A DNA stretch of 46,501 nt from JARIHD01 sp041743655 (GTDB lineage Bacteria > Patescibacteriota > Saccharimonadia > Saccharimonadales > UBA4665): positions 1 to 46,501 of the forward strand of contig JBGTMJ010000058.1 of the NCBI GenBank assembly GCA_041743655.1. The letters are read 5' to 3'. Positions 1-6,789 of this stretch are shown in pieces. The notes beneath the pieces are model-generated. The model worked only from the letters and a program-made list of their open reading frames with translations. It made no database searches and was not told the DNA's origin. The position numbers were made by a program, and so were the translations under genes. Positions within the stretch are counted from its first letter, which is position 1; each line of letters begins with the position of its first letter.

Positions 1-889
1 TGATTAAGTGTCTCTCAGCATCCGGCTTAATCTCAGCGACGTATGAGAAAGAACGAGTATAGGCAAGCGCCAGACCCTGGTCTCCATCTTCGTAGATACC
101 GGACTGGATGCCTTGACTGTCAGTTTGTAGTACGCGCACAGCCCGGCCGTCATACGGCAAGCTGCGGATGATAACCCGGCTATACGGGGTATCAATTTCC
201 TGAATCAACCCGCTTATCTGTAGCGATGGAGCTGAAAGGTAAAATATCAATAAAAAGCCAGCCATACCTGCACGAAGCCCAAGGTGTTTTCCTGAAGGCA
301 GCAAGAAGCTTATAAACAGCAAAATCATAGCGAAGAGTATTAGTAAATGACGAGTTCCGATAAACCCGAATAGAACATAACCAGTTAAAAAAGTACCGGC
401 TAGTGACCCTACAGTACCGGCAGCGTCAATGCGGGATAGTTTGCGGCCGCTGGTCGCTAATTCAGTAATATTAAGCCTGGCAAGATACGGCATAATGGCG
501 CCCATAAGTATCGTTGGCAAAGCAAACAGGAAGCTACTTGCTAGGAAGGCTTGCATTTGCAGTGGCATGTCGGTCGCGCTGACCGAATGCAGCACCCCTT
601 CTTTTACGATGTTTACGAGTGCAATAACTGCTGAAGCGGCTATTAGCAGCAATATAATATCTTCCGGCTTTTTGCGTGTATCGGCTAGTACTCCGCCCCA
701 GCTATAGCCGATTGCCAGCGCTGCTAATATAACGCCAATGATACTTGTCCAAATGTAGATGGTTGACCCAAGGTAAGGCGCCACTATGCGAGCGGCGGTG
801 AGTTCAAAGGCCAGTATTATTAAACCGACCGTAAAGGCCACGATCTCCAAACGAAAACTTGAAATGAATGAAAACGTTTTATGAATCAA
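1..889 (-). CDS. Spermidine synthase-like protein with N-terminal membrane domain (5' part only)
   Basis: The reverse strand is open from a TTG at 889 to the left edge, so the C-terminus lies outside the window. The N-terminal part has several hydrophobic helices, beginning with IVAFTVGLIILAFELTAAR and followed by APYLGSTIYIW, which is typical of the membrane region of fused MFS/spermidine synthase-like proteins. After about 230 residues comes LIQEIDTPYSRVIIR, which matches the entry to the spermidine synthase-like Rossmann domain. The family is known for aminopropyltransferase-like folds, but membrane-fused members often lack proven activity, so the substrate is unknown. TTG at 889 is chosen because an in-frame TAG lies two codons upstream and the family starts near here; there is no ATG before the conserved region. 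Family is fairly sure; function is not. Confidence 0.75.
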   Translation of the reverse strand, partial: MIHKTFSFISSFRLEIVAFTVGLIILAFELTAARIVAPYLGSTIYIWTSIIGVILAALAIGYSWGGVLADTRKKPEDIILLLIAASAVIALVNIVKEGVLHSVSATDMPLQMQAFLASSFLFALPTILMGAIMPYLARLNITELATSGRKLSRIDAAGTVGSLAGTFLTGYVLFGFIGTRHLLILFAMILLFISFLLPSGKHLGLRAGMAGFLLIFYLSAPSLQISGLIQEIDTPYSRVIIRSLPYDGRAVRVLQTDSQGIQSGIYEDGDQGLALAYTRSFSYVAEIKPDAERHLI

Positions 890-936
890 ACTGAACTAAT
901 AATATCAAAAACTCACCTGTACAGCACCATTCCTAG

Positions 937-1185
937 TTATAACCACCCTATTGCCACATTAGCGATAGCGGTCACGGCAACAATCGCCCATACAATATTT
1001 AAGACTACGGGCTGAGTATCCCTTTTTGATGCAGCTTCATACATTATTGCGAGTGCTCCGCTCAAGTTAAGTAATTGGTAGGTAATTGTTTGTGATTCTA
1101 ATATAGAAAAACTGTTTAACGCGTAAGCGACAACTATTGCTAATACGCCATACTACCCAACAATCTCTGTTATTTTTTTCTTCAT
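937..1185 (-). pseudogene. CBU_0592-family small membrane protein, interrupted by an in-frame TAG
   Basis: From ATG at 1185 the reverse strand encodes MKKKITEIVG, then TAG at 1153-1155, then YGVLAIVVAYALNSFSI and YQLLNLSGALAI, ending ...VAIGWL and TAA at 937. The rest of the frame is intact for 82 codons and keeps the family pattern of two or three short transmembrane helices with a YQLLNLxGA motif. Relatives usually have Trp where the TAG lies, so one TGG-to-TAG change would explain it. This could be a real nonsense mutation, a sequencing error or stop-codon readthrough; the sequence alone cannot decide. Bases 941-1076 are duplicated exactly at 17208-17343. No function is known for the family. 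Confidence 0.7.
941..1076. repeat. 136-bp exact direct repeat, copy A
   Basis: Read base by base, this segment is identical to 17208-17343 in the same orientation. It covers most of the 3' half of the CBU_0592-like gene but stops just short of its stop codon. Similarity ends abruptly at both sides. The parent gene is here, so this is the likely source copy. Confidence 0.95.
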
Positions 1186-1228
1186 ATGTGTAGTCTAGGA
1201 AAGATTGCTATTGCGGCAAGCTAACCAC

Positions 1229-1234
1229 TACAAT
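1229..1234 (+). promoter_or_regulatory. -10 element TACAAT of the MscS gene
   Basis: TACAAT is followed by 5 nt and then the ATG at 1240. Transcription would begin at or next to the start codon, giving a leaderless mRNA. There is no Shine-Dalgarno sequence. Confidence 0.55.
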
Positions 1235-1239
1235 AGACG

Positions 1240-2172
1240 ATGTCCATGCAAGAGAGAATGTCCAGTTTAATTTTTGGCAGCATTTTCCCGGAGAAGAGTA
1301 CATCACAGGATTTGCTTTTCCTAAAACTCATAGTGGCGGCTATTATTGCGTTGTTTGTTGGCTACTTCCTTAATAAGCTTATTGAACGTGCTGTACCCTA
1401 TCTTGCCAAAAGGTTCACCCCTCGCGAGCATACTAAGAAAGCCAGCGAGCATGCGCTGGATACTCGCCGTACGGAAACGCTGCTAGGGGTAGCGACCGCA
1501 CTAAGCCGCGTGCTGGTAATGTCCGCATGTTTGTATATCGCCTGGCGCATCGTTAATCCTACTGCTACGCCCATAGCACTGATTGGAGCCAGTACTTTCT
1601 TCATAGTGCTCGGTGCTGCTACTATCGGACCATTACTGCGTGATCTGACCAACGGTACACTAATGATTGTTGAGAAATGGTACAACGTAGGCGACCATGT
1701 GGTAGTTGACCCGTTCTGGGAGTTGAGCGGCGTGGTTGAACAGGTGAATCTGAGATCGACTAAACTGAGGACGTTATCAGGTGAAGTTGTTTGGATCCAT
1801 AACCAATTCATACAGGCAGTCAGAGTAAGCCCTTACGGTGTTCGCACGCTCGCAATCGATACTTTTGTGAACGATCTGAAAAATGGCCGGGAACTCATAA
1901 ACGAGGTGTTGAAGACAATGCCGATCGGACCGACGATGATTAATGAGAAGATGTCGATTATCGAAGAGGAAAAGCTCGGCAATGTATGGCGTATTACCGC
2001 GAAAGGACAAACCACATTGGGCAGGGAGTGGCTGATTGAGGACTTTTTAGTCAAAGCCCTGAAGCAGATTGACAAAGACAACGAGCTTATAGTCCACGGA
2101 CCGATTGTACGTTACACCGACAGTAAGGCTGAAAAACGATTTGCAATGTCTTTGGGTGAAAACAGAAATTAA
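1240..2172 (+). CDS. Small-conductance mechanosensitive channel, MscS family
   Basis: A 310-aa protein. An N-terminal hydrophobic segment (about residues 25-45) and two more (about 90-140) lead into the pore-lining helix and beta domain of MscS proteins, visible as GASTFFIVLGAATIGPLLRD followed by MIVEKWYNVGDHVVVD and EQVNLRSTKLRTLSGEVVWI. The soluble C-terminal part (residues 200-300) fits the alpha/beta vestibule. The family opens under membrane tension to release solutes during osmotic downshock. Start at 1240 follows a -10 box by 5 nt; a second ATG two codons later is possible. It stands alone between a broken gene and an oppositely oriented gene. Confidence 0.9.
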   Translation: MSMQERMSSLIFGSIFPEKSTSQDLLFLKLIVAAIIALFVGYFLNKLIERAVPYLAKRFTPREHTKKASEHALDTRRTETLLGVATALSRVLVMSACLYIAWRIVNPTATPIALIGASTFFIVLGAATIGPLLRDLTNGTLMIVEKWYNVGDHVVVDPFWELSGVVEQVNLRSTKLRTLSGEVVWIHNQFIQAVRVSPYGVRTLAIDTFVNDLKNGRELINEVLKTMPIGPTMINEKMSIIEEEKLGNVWRITAKGQTTLGREWLIEDFLVKALKQIDKDNELIVHGPIVRYTDSKAEKRFAMSLGENRN

Positions 2173-2241
2173 AATCTATATTTGGCACGGTACCATTGCA
2201 TAAGTTAGAGCTGCCTTAACTAACTGCGCATCAGTGTAAAG

Positions 2242-2946
2242 CTAATTAAAAGAAATGGGCTGGTGTTTTTTATCTATCATGAAATGCTTTACACTTCCTC
2301 CACAATACTTTTCAACGAGGTCGCCTAACTCTTTCTGTGCAATCAATAGTTCACCGTCAGTCACGGGATTTAGCGCCTCTAGGATCAGCATACAGTTCTT
2401 GGTGTCATCGGTCAGGATGGTGCGGACTACTTCGCGCCAGTTCCAACGACGGCAAATAGTACCAGCGTCGTCCTTATAGATAACTTCACCTTCGGCTGGA
2501 GCCTGCACTTCATTTTTGCCAAGTACAGTTACCGGCTTCTCGTCAGCAGTTGCGTAAGTGAGCTGTAAATCACCCTGCATTTTATCAGTATCCTCGCCAC
2601 CAGCAGGCAGCATATATTTGAGCGAAATATAGTTGTAAATATCTACCAGCGGACTAATGCGATTGGGCTGTCCGCGCATAATACGCTTGTATAAACTTTC
2701 AATCGAACTGGGATAGTCCTTGGCTTTTACGCCAAAGGTGCGATATGCTTCGCGCCACGCGGCAATCTTCGGAAGCTGCGAGATTGTTTTATTACCGTAC
2801 TCTTCTCGCAAACTGGTGATTAGCTCGCCTATCTCCGATTCGAAGGCTGCAATATCGGCACGATTGTCAGTGCCTTTTACGACAGTGACTGCGATGCGCG
2901 GGTTATCAAAAGCAGTGAAAAGCTGGGGGTTTACGGTAAGTTTCAT
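2242..2946 (-). CDS. B3/B4 (tRNA-editing-like) domain protein
   Basis: A 234-aa protein with the fold seen in the B3/B4 region of phenylalanyl-tRNA synthetase beta: WREAYRTFGVKAKDYPSSIE and NRISPLVDIYNYISLKYMLP are characteristic. Free-standing members are thought to clear or sense mischarged aminoacyl-tRNA, but the substrate is unproven. An upstream in-frame ATG at 3033 exists, but the start at 2946 is preferred because TATAAT lies 6 nt before it (2953-2958), implying a leaderless transcript, and the conserved domain begins here. A perfect 11-bp hairpin sits directly upstream. No obvious operon partner. Confidence 0.8.
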   Translation of the reverse strand: MKLTVNPQLFTAFDNPRIAVTVVKGTDNRADIAAFESEIGELITSLREEYGNKTISQLPKIAAWREAYRTFGVKAKDYPSSIESLYKRIMRGQPNRISPLVDIYNYISLKYMLPAGGEDTDKMQGDLQLTYATADEKPVTVLGKNEVQAPAEGEVIYKDDAGTICRRWNWREVVRTILTDDTKNCMLILEALNPVTDGELLIAQKELGDLVEKYCGGSVKHFMIDKKHQPISFN

Positions 2947-2952
2947 CTGTGT

Positions 2953-2958
2953 ATTATA
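2953..2958 (-). promoter_or_regulatory. -10 element TATAAT of the B3/B4 gene
   Basis: A perfect TATAAT on the reverse strand ends 6 nt before the ATG at 2946. The predicted transcript has no room for a ribosome binding site. Confidence 0.6.
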
Positions 2959-2962
2959 ACAA

Positions 2963-2990
2963 CTAAAGACCTCTGTCACGAGGTCTTTAG
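2963..2990 (-). terminator. Perfect 11-bp inverted repeat, probable terminator
   Basis: CTAAAGACCTC, 6-nt loop TGTCAC, then GAGGTCTTTAG. On the reverse strand it is followed by TTGTT, so it could terminate the DinB-like gene that ends at 3064. It also overlaps the -35 region of the next promoter (TATAAT at 2953-2958), so an operator role is possible. Confidence 0.5.
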
Positions 2991-3021
2991 TATAAGCGAG
3001 ATGATGCAGCGTTCTGCGCGA

Positions 3022-3031
3022 GGCTAGAACC
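3022..3031 (+). repeat. TAGAAC motif copy (GGCTAGAACC)
   Basis: One of eleven intergenic or gene-end copies of a near-palindromic element, consensus RRYTAGAACY, often preceded by CGA. This copy lies between the B3/B4 and DinB-like genes. Confidence 0.5.
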
Positions 3032-3063
3032 AATCTTTGGAGCGAGAGTGCTCTTTAATAATC

Positions 3064-3666
3064 TTATTTCACTATAACGGCCGCGTCTTTTGGCTGACGA
3101 CCCATTAGGCTTAAAAGCTTATCTTCTGGTGAAGCATCATCACTCACTTTGATTTCAGGCGGGAAAATACCAGCTTCACGGAGGTAGTCTGCATATGAAA
3201 CTGCGATGCTCCACAAGCCTTTCACGGCATCTTCAGGTAGACTTACGTCTACACCGATAAGCATGCCGATATCATATGCTGAAGTACTACGCTGGATAGA
3301 GATATCGGTCAAATAGCCACTGGCCGGAAAGTCACCGTATGAAATATGTACTATTTGTTCAAGATCAGCATGTGATTTAACTGCTTCATTAGCAACGTGG
3401 CTAAGCCTTTCGTAATTACCTACAAGGTCATCTTTAAGCAGGTCTTCATTAAACTCTTTGTTAATTGCAAGCCCGATTTCTCCGTGTAAGACCTTTGGTA
3501 CGCACAGGTTTTCATACGCGAGTATGTTAATTGTTGTCTTAAGTACTTGGCCGTCACTGTAGCGCATGTGCGCGGGCACCTTCATTTCAAATTGTTCCGG
3601 AGTTATTTGCTTTATAACGTCGGTTAGCGCCTGATTGGTAGCAATGAAAAGTTTTTTGATATCCAT
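3064..3666 (-). CDS. DinB-like / TIGR03086-type protein
   Basis: A 200-aa protein beginning MDIKKLFIATNQALTDVI. Its helical pattern, with a mid-protein SADYxxxSYGDFPASGYL-like region and AYDIGMLIGVDVSLPEDAV followed by a C-terminal YADYLREAGIF segment, resembles the DinB/mycothiol-dependent isomerase-like four-helix family (TIGR03086). Members often carry a metal-binding triad, but clear histidines for it are not obvious, so enzymatic activity is uncertain. The start at 3666 is chosen over longer in-frame starts because TATAGT (3674-3679) lies 7 nt upstream. It stands as a single gene bounded by two copies of the TAGAAC motif. Confidence 0.6.
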   Translation of the reverse strand: MDIKKLFIATNQALTDVIKQITPEQFEMKVPAHMRYSDGQVLKTTINILAYENLCVPKVLHGEIGLAINKEFNEDLLKDDLVGNYERLSHVANEAVKSHADLEQIVHISYGDFPASGYLTDISIQRSTSAYDIGMLIGVDVSLPEDAVKGLWSIAVSYADYLREAGIFPPEIKVSDDASPEDKLLSLMGRQPKDAAVIVK

Positions 3667-3746
3667 TATTGTTACTATAGCAGACTGTGTGGCCTCATAA
3701 AGAAGCCTTTTTAAGTATAAACAAATTGGTACAGCATAGTATACGA

Positions 3747-3756
3747 AGCTAGAACA
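3747..3756 (+). repeat. TAGAAC motif copy (AGCTAGAACA)
   Basis: Preceded by ACGA. It shares the 12-base string CGAAGCTAGAAC with the copy at 17678. It lies between the DinB-like gene and the toxin-antitoxin promoter. Confidence 0.5.
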
Positions 3757-3785
3757 ATCCTCTACTTTAGTTAAGCTATTAAATA

Positions 3786-3815
3786 TTGACAGCAGTGATA
3801 CACTTTTGATACAGT
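3786..3815 (+). promoter_or_regulatory. Promoter of the toxin-antitoxin operon
   Basis: Consensus -35 TTGACA (3786-3791), 18-bp spacer, -10 TACAGT (3810-3815), then 6 nt to the antitoxin ATG at 3822. The transcript should be leaderless. Confidence 0.65.
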
Positions 3816-3821
3816 ACATAC

Positions 3822-4043
3822 ATGGCAACTACAAAAAGCAGACTCAATATTACCCTTACGGCAGATGCAAAGCGGGCTATTGCTAAGCTCGCACAGCGTG
3901 ATGAAGTACCTGATGCTACGCTTGCTGCTCGCTTGATCGAGACCGCGCTTGAATTAGAAGAAGACACAGCGTGGGATGTTCTTGCAACCGAACGCGATCA
4001 AAACCACGCTACTTTTGTTCCCCACGATAAAGCCTGGAAATAA
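3822..4043 (+). CDS. Type II antitoxin, RelB/ribbon-helix-helix-like
   Basis: A 73-aa protein. The N-terminal TKSRLNITLTADAKRAIAKLA has the pattern of a beta strand plus helix of ribbon-helix-helix DNA-binding antitoxins; the acidic C-terminal half is expected to wrap the toxin. Antitoxins of this type bind their own promoter and neutralise the partner. Its stop codon shares one base with the start of the RelE-like gene, the usual coupled arrangement. The start at 3822 is fixed by a strong promoter ending 6 nt upstream. Confidence 0.8.
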   Translation: MATTKSRLNITLTADAKRAIAKLAQRDEVPDATLAARLIETALELEEDTAWDVLATERDQNHATFVPHDKAWK

Positions 4044-4321
4044 TGAATTTTGAAATAATTTATCACGAACACGTGATAAACGAGGACATACCTAAACTGT
4101 CTTCTGTTTGGAAAGATAGAATCCGTAAAGCGATTGAAGAACGTTTCGTCTCGCGACCTGAATTTTATGGCAAGCCTCTCCGGAAATCCTTAAAAGGCTA
4201 CCGTAAATTACGAGTTGGAGATTACAGGATAATTTTTAGAATCGAAGATAAGACAGTCAAAATATTCCTGATCGCTCATCGTTCGGTTGTCTACACTAAA
4301 ATTAATAAACATATGAAATAA
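4043..4321 (+). CDS. Type II toxin, RelE/ParE family
   Basis: A 92-aa protein of normal family length. It shows the RelE/ParE core: IRKAIEERFVSRPEFYGKPL, then KGYRKLRVGDYRIIFRI and KIFLIAHRSVVY. The LRVGDYRIIF strand and the C-terminal HRSVVY are the family signature; RelE types cut mRNA in the ribosome, ParE types act on gyrase, and sequence alone does not say which. Translationally coupled to the antitoxin by TAATG. The pair is followed by a convergent tRNA-Arg and flanked by TAGAAC motif copies. Confidence 0.85.
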   Translation: MNFEIIYHEHVINEDIPKLSSVWKDRIRKAIEERFVSRPEFYGKPLRKSLKGYRKLRVGDYRIIFRIEDKTVKIFLIAHRSVVYTKINKHMK

Positions 4322-4340
4322 TTTCGATGTTATACAGAAA

Positions 4341-4417
4341 TGGTACGCCCGGCAGGATTCGAACCTGCGACCTTCTGGTTCGAAGCCAGACACTCTAATC
4401 CACTGAGCTACGGGCGC
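4341..4417 (-). tRNA. tRNA-Arg (anticodon TCG)
   Basis: Cloverleaf on the reverse strand: acceptor GCGCCCG/CGGGCGT, anticodon loop CTTCGAA with anticodon TCG, T loop TTCGAAT, and an encoded CCA at 4341-4343. A single-gene unit convergent with the toxin gene. Confidence 0.95.
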
Positions 4418-4460
4418 GTAAGTATTTGTAGTATACCATTGTATCTCTTACTAGCAGATA

Positions 4461-4470
4461 GATTAGAACC
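4461..4470 (+). repeat. TAGAAC motif copy (GATTAGAACC)
   Basis: Left member of a pair 78 bp apart that brackets an imperfect hairpin. Confidence 0.45.
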
Positions 4471-4538
4471 ACCTAGCGTTTAAGCCCGCACCAGGTAATC
4501 TCAGTACTCCTTTTCTACTGATTGCCCGTTACGAACAA

Positions 4539-4548
4539 GGTTAGAAGC
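4539..4548 (+). repeat. TAGAAC motif copy (GGTTAGAAGC)
   Basis: Right member of the pair around the hairpin, with one mismatch to consensus (AAG instead of AAC). Confidence 0.4.
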
Positions 4549-4838
4549 CTTTTCATGGGTCGATTATATCATCATGAGAGCAAGGAAGGAGTATGTCCTG
4601 TTGCTAGACACGTCAACAAAAAATGATTTATGTTGCCCCTGGCCCATTAACAATCTCTGAATAACCTGCTCATAAGCAACAGTGCTAATACCGCCTAGGT
4701 AATAGTACTGTAAGATGTTACAATAGATATGCAAGTTACTCTCACTTTACCCGTTATATGCTGCTGCATGCACTCTATCTCGGTTACGGCGAAGACAATA
4801 CCTCGCGCTCAATCAAGTCATAGAAAGGCAACATATCA

Positions 4839-5141
4839 ATGGCAACAAAACTATACGTAGGTAGATTATCCTACAACACGGCTGACGATGCCCTAAAGAC
4901 TCTCTTTGCACAGCATGGCACCGTTGTAAGTGCACAGGTCATTACAGACCGCGCTTCAGGCCAATCCAAAGGTTTCGGCTTTGTAGAAATGGAAAATGAC
5001 ACCGAAGCTCAAGCCGCTATTAAAGCACTCGATGGTCAAGAAGTCGATGGTCGCACTATTGTAGTCAATGTAGCACGGCCACCCGAAGAGCATACTCGCA
5101 GTGGTGGCGCCGATTTCCGCGGCGGTTTCCAAAGACGCTAG
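4839..5141 (+). CDS. RNA-binding protein with one RRM domain
   Basis: A 100-aa protein that is essentially one RNA recognition motif. RNP2 is KLYVGRLSY (residues 4-12) and RNP1 is KGFGFVEM (about residues 44-51), both with the aromatic residues that stack on RNA bases. A short Gly/Arg-rich tail (GGADFRGGFQRR) follows. Small bacterial RRM proteins of this type bind single-stranded RNA and are often cold-responsive. The start follows GAAAGGCAAC. A leader of more than 100 nt without another gene suggests post-transcriptional control. The ATP-grasp gene begins about 14 nt after its stop, so they probably share a transcript. Confidence 0.9.
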   Translation: MATKLYVGRLSYNTADDALKTLFAQHGTVVSAQVITDRASGQSKGFGFVEMENDTEAQAAIKALDGQEVDGRTIVVNVARPPEEHTRSGGADFRGGFQRR

Positions 5142-5154
5142 ATAGGAGTGCGCT

Positions 5155-5904
5155 ATTTCTACCGATATAAAAGTTGGGACAGCCGAACTATTGTTCGTTC
5201 GTGCAGAACGAATGGGGTTACAGCCGGCATGGTTAGTGCCAGGTAGCTTGTTCGTTATAGCTACAGTTACCGGTGAAAAATATATCAATTATGCGAGCAG
5301 CACGCTAAATTCACATAACAGCGTAAGACTGGCGAAGAATAAATATCATACACGAGTTATCATAGGCCGCCATGGCCTACCGAATATCCCTTATGCACGC
5401 TCCAATAACTTATCGGAAGTCTTAACTTTTCTGGCCACACATGGCAAGATCATAGCTAAGCCATTATGTGGGTCAGGTTCACAGGATGTACATATAGTGA
5501 GCAATGCTAGCCAGCTTGCCACTCTAGACATCGAGAAATACATTTTTGAAAAGTATATACTTGGCACTGAAATGCGCTACCTCGTTCTTAACGGTGATGT
5601 TATAGCTGTATACCAAAGCGAGTATGGCATGTCCGTAGAGGTAACACGGCCTTTGCAGTGTATTTCTCACCCGCCGGCTTCATGGAATTCTCAGCTTATG
5701 ACAATATCTTTAGAGGTTGCTCGCATTTTTAGTCTGCAATTTGCCGCAGTAGACTACATGATTGACACCAGCGGCCACGCATACATACTAGAAGTAAATA
5801 CCATGCCTGATCTTAAGTGGTTTCACGCACCGTCAAAAGGTCCGTCAGTAGATGTTGCCCAGTTATTTCTTGCAGCCATGGTAAGCGATTTACAGACAAC
5901 CTAA
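5155..5904 (+). CDS. RimK-like ATP-grasp protein with apparent ATT start
   Basis: About 249 aa. ATP-grasp hallmarks: NKYHTRVIIGRHGLPNIPYA (start of the ATP-binding domain), GKIIAKPLCGSGSQDVHIV (phosphate-binding loop), FEKYILGTEMRYLVL, FAAVDYMID and ILEVNTMPDLKWF (metal-binding Glu and Asn). Such enzymes join a carboxylate to an amine or similar nucleophile; the substrate is not evident. The conserved N-terminus KVGTAELLFVRAERMG extends upstream of the first ATG and of the TTG at 5191. The only well-placed Shine-Dalgarno (AGGAG at 5144-5148) is 6 nt before ATT at 5155, so ATT is the likely start. It shares its direction with the next gene. Confidence 0.75.
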   Translation: MSTDIKVGTAELLFVRAERMGLQPAWLVPGSLFVIATVTGEKYINYASSTLNSHNSVRLAKNKYHTRVIIGRHGLPNIPYARSNNLSEVLTFLATHGKIIAKPLCGSGSQDVHIVSNASQLATLDIEKYIFEKYILGTEMRYLVLNGDVIAVYQSEYGMSVEVTRPLQCISHPPASWNSQLMTISLEVARIFSLQFAAVDYMIDTSGHAYILEVNTMPDLKWFHAPSKGPSVDVAQLFLAAMVSDLQTT

Positions 5905-5930
5905 CTAATAAAAGAAGGAAACGTTAGTTT

Positions 5931-6425
5931 ATGAAGCACTACATTACTCACACTAGCAATGGCACTGATGTATACGTAAACCTGATAGGTTCAGCAGCCG
6001 CGGAACGTATCTCTCGCAGCCCTTATTTATTGGTTTTGGTGAAAGAACTGCTATCTGGGAAAAGTATTGCTGGCACAACATACAGCATGGAATGGGACAT
6101 GGGGCGTACAATTGGTAACTCCTATGTGGTAGAGACTGATGCCAAAGATACTATTGTGTACGCACAACGTCTTCGCGACAACGTCTACACTCGTTTTGCA
6201 AAAAACGCCAGGCCTAAACCCACACAGTACTTAACGGTAATACTTAAAAAGGATGACGAGGGACGCTATGAGCTTGTGAATACCTGGGTAGGGCGCTTAA
6301 GCCCGCCTCGCCCCGGTAGTGATGACGAAACAAAAGATAGCCGACCTTATTGGGACACCCATGCGTTTGTATATGAAGACGAGCCCTTGCAACATCGTAC
6401 TGTCACGAAGGAATGCCCCTATTAG
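5931..6425 (+). CDS. Conserved-looking hypothetical protein
   Basis: A 164-aa protein without a recognised domain. It has no signal peptide or membrane helix. Notable segments are SMEWDMGRTIGNSYVVETD, IVYAQRLRDNVYTRFAKN, then PTQYLTVILKKDDEGRYELVNTWVG and a final YWDTHAFVY. The alternating strand pattern in the second half suggests a compact beta-rich domain with several invariant-looking Arg, His and Tyr residues, so a nuclease-like fold is possible, but this is only a guess. A Shine-Dalgarno (GAAGGAAA) precedes the ATG. It lies 26 nt after the ATP-grasp gene and probably shares its transcript. Confidence 0.6.
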   Translation: MKHYITHTSNGTDVYVNLIGSAAAERISRSPYLLVLVKELLSGKSIAGTTYSMEWDMGRTIGNSYVVETDAKDTIVYAQRLRDNVYTRFAKNARPKPTQYLTVILKKDDEGRYELVNTWVGRLSPPRPGSDDETKDSRPYWDTHAFVYEDEPLQHRTVTKECPY

Positions 6426-6536
6426 CCGTCAAGGATTCCTGTTAGTACAAGGCTATAAAGACAACAGCCATACTATAGTGGCTTAGGCCGGACTTGCTTC
6501 GTGGAAGCGTTACTGTTTAGTTGCTTTACTGCTAAA

Positions 6537-6725
6537 TCAGTAGCCGTAACCACGGCTAGGGTCAGGTGTGGCACCACCGTCACTGCCACCACTCATAAAG
6601 AAGTAATAGATCAGACCATATACAACTATTGCCACAAGAATGTATATAACGACCCACTGTCGCACAGAACGTTTACCGTAACCTTTTGATGGTTTTTTTG
6701 ATGGTTCAGAGTCTTCAGATGCCAT
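6537..6725 (-). CDS. Small single-pass membrane protein
   Basis: A 62-aa protein: charged N-terminus (SEPSKKPSKGYGKRSVRQ), one transmembrane helix VVIYILVAIVVYGLIYYFFM, and a Gly/Ser/Tyr-rich tail ending RGYGY. The positive residues before the helix predict a cytoplasmic N-terminus. TATACT occurs about 30 nt upstream on the reverse strand and a weak AAGGA precedes the start. No family recognised; function unknown. Confidence 0.65.
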   Translation of the reverse strand: MASEDSEPSKKPSKGYGKRSVRQWVVIYILVAIVVYGLIYYFFMSGGSDGGATPDPSRGYGY

Positions 6726-6789
6726 AGATCTAATCCTTGATTACTTGGTTATAGTATACACGTATAGTGAATATACGCGTATAGCCCGC

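Larger units (their letters stand above)
4418..4838. other. Intergenic region with two TAGAAC motifs and a long RRM-gene leader
   Basis: Contains the motif copies at 4461 and 4539 and, between them, an imperfect hairpin whose arms are GGTAATCTCAGTA and TACTGATTGCC. A TTACAAT -10-like element near 4718 would give the downstream RRM gene a leader of about 110 nt, as in cold-responsive RNA-binding protein genes. No convincing protein gene was found. Confidence 0.4.

Noticed and set aside
1153..1155. Alternative genetic code or pyrrolysine at the TAG in the CBU_0592-like gene
   Set aside because: Many other genes in the window end in TAG as a normal stop, and the expected residue is Trp. A mutation or error is simpler.
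1398..1811. Minus-strand frame of 137 codons inside the MscS gene
   Set aside because: It is a shadow of the MscS coding frame, low in recognised motifs and without promoter or ribosome site.
3667..3828. Longer start of the DinB-like gene
   Set aside because: The extra 54 residues lack similarity and overlap the toxin-antitoxin promoter; the -10 element supports the start at 3666.
4720..4838. Leader peptide in the RRM gene 5' region
   Set aside because: A frame beginning MQVTLTLPVICCCMHS follows the -10-like box, but it overlaps the RRM start out of frame, has no supporting ribosome site and shows no conserved pattern, so it was treated as untranslated leader.
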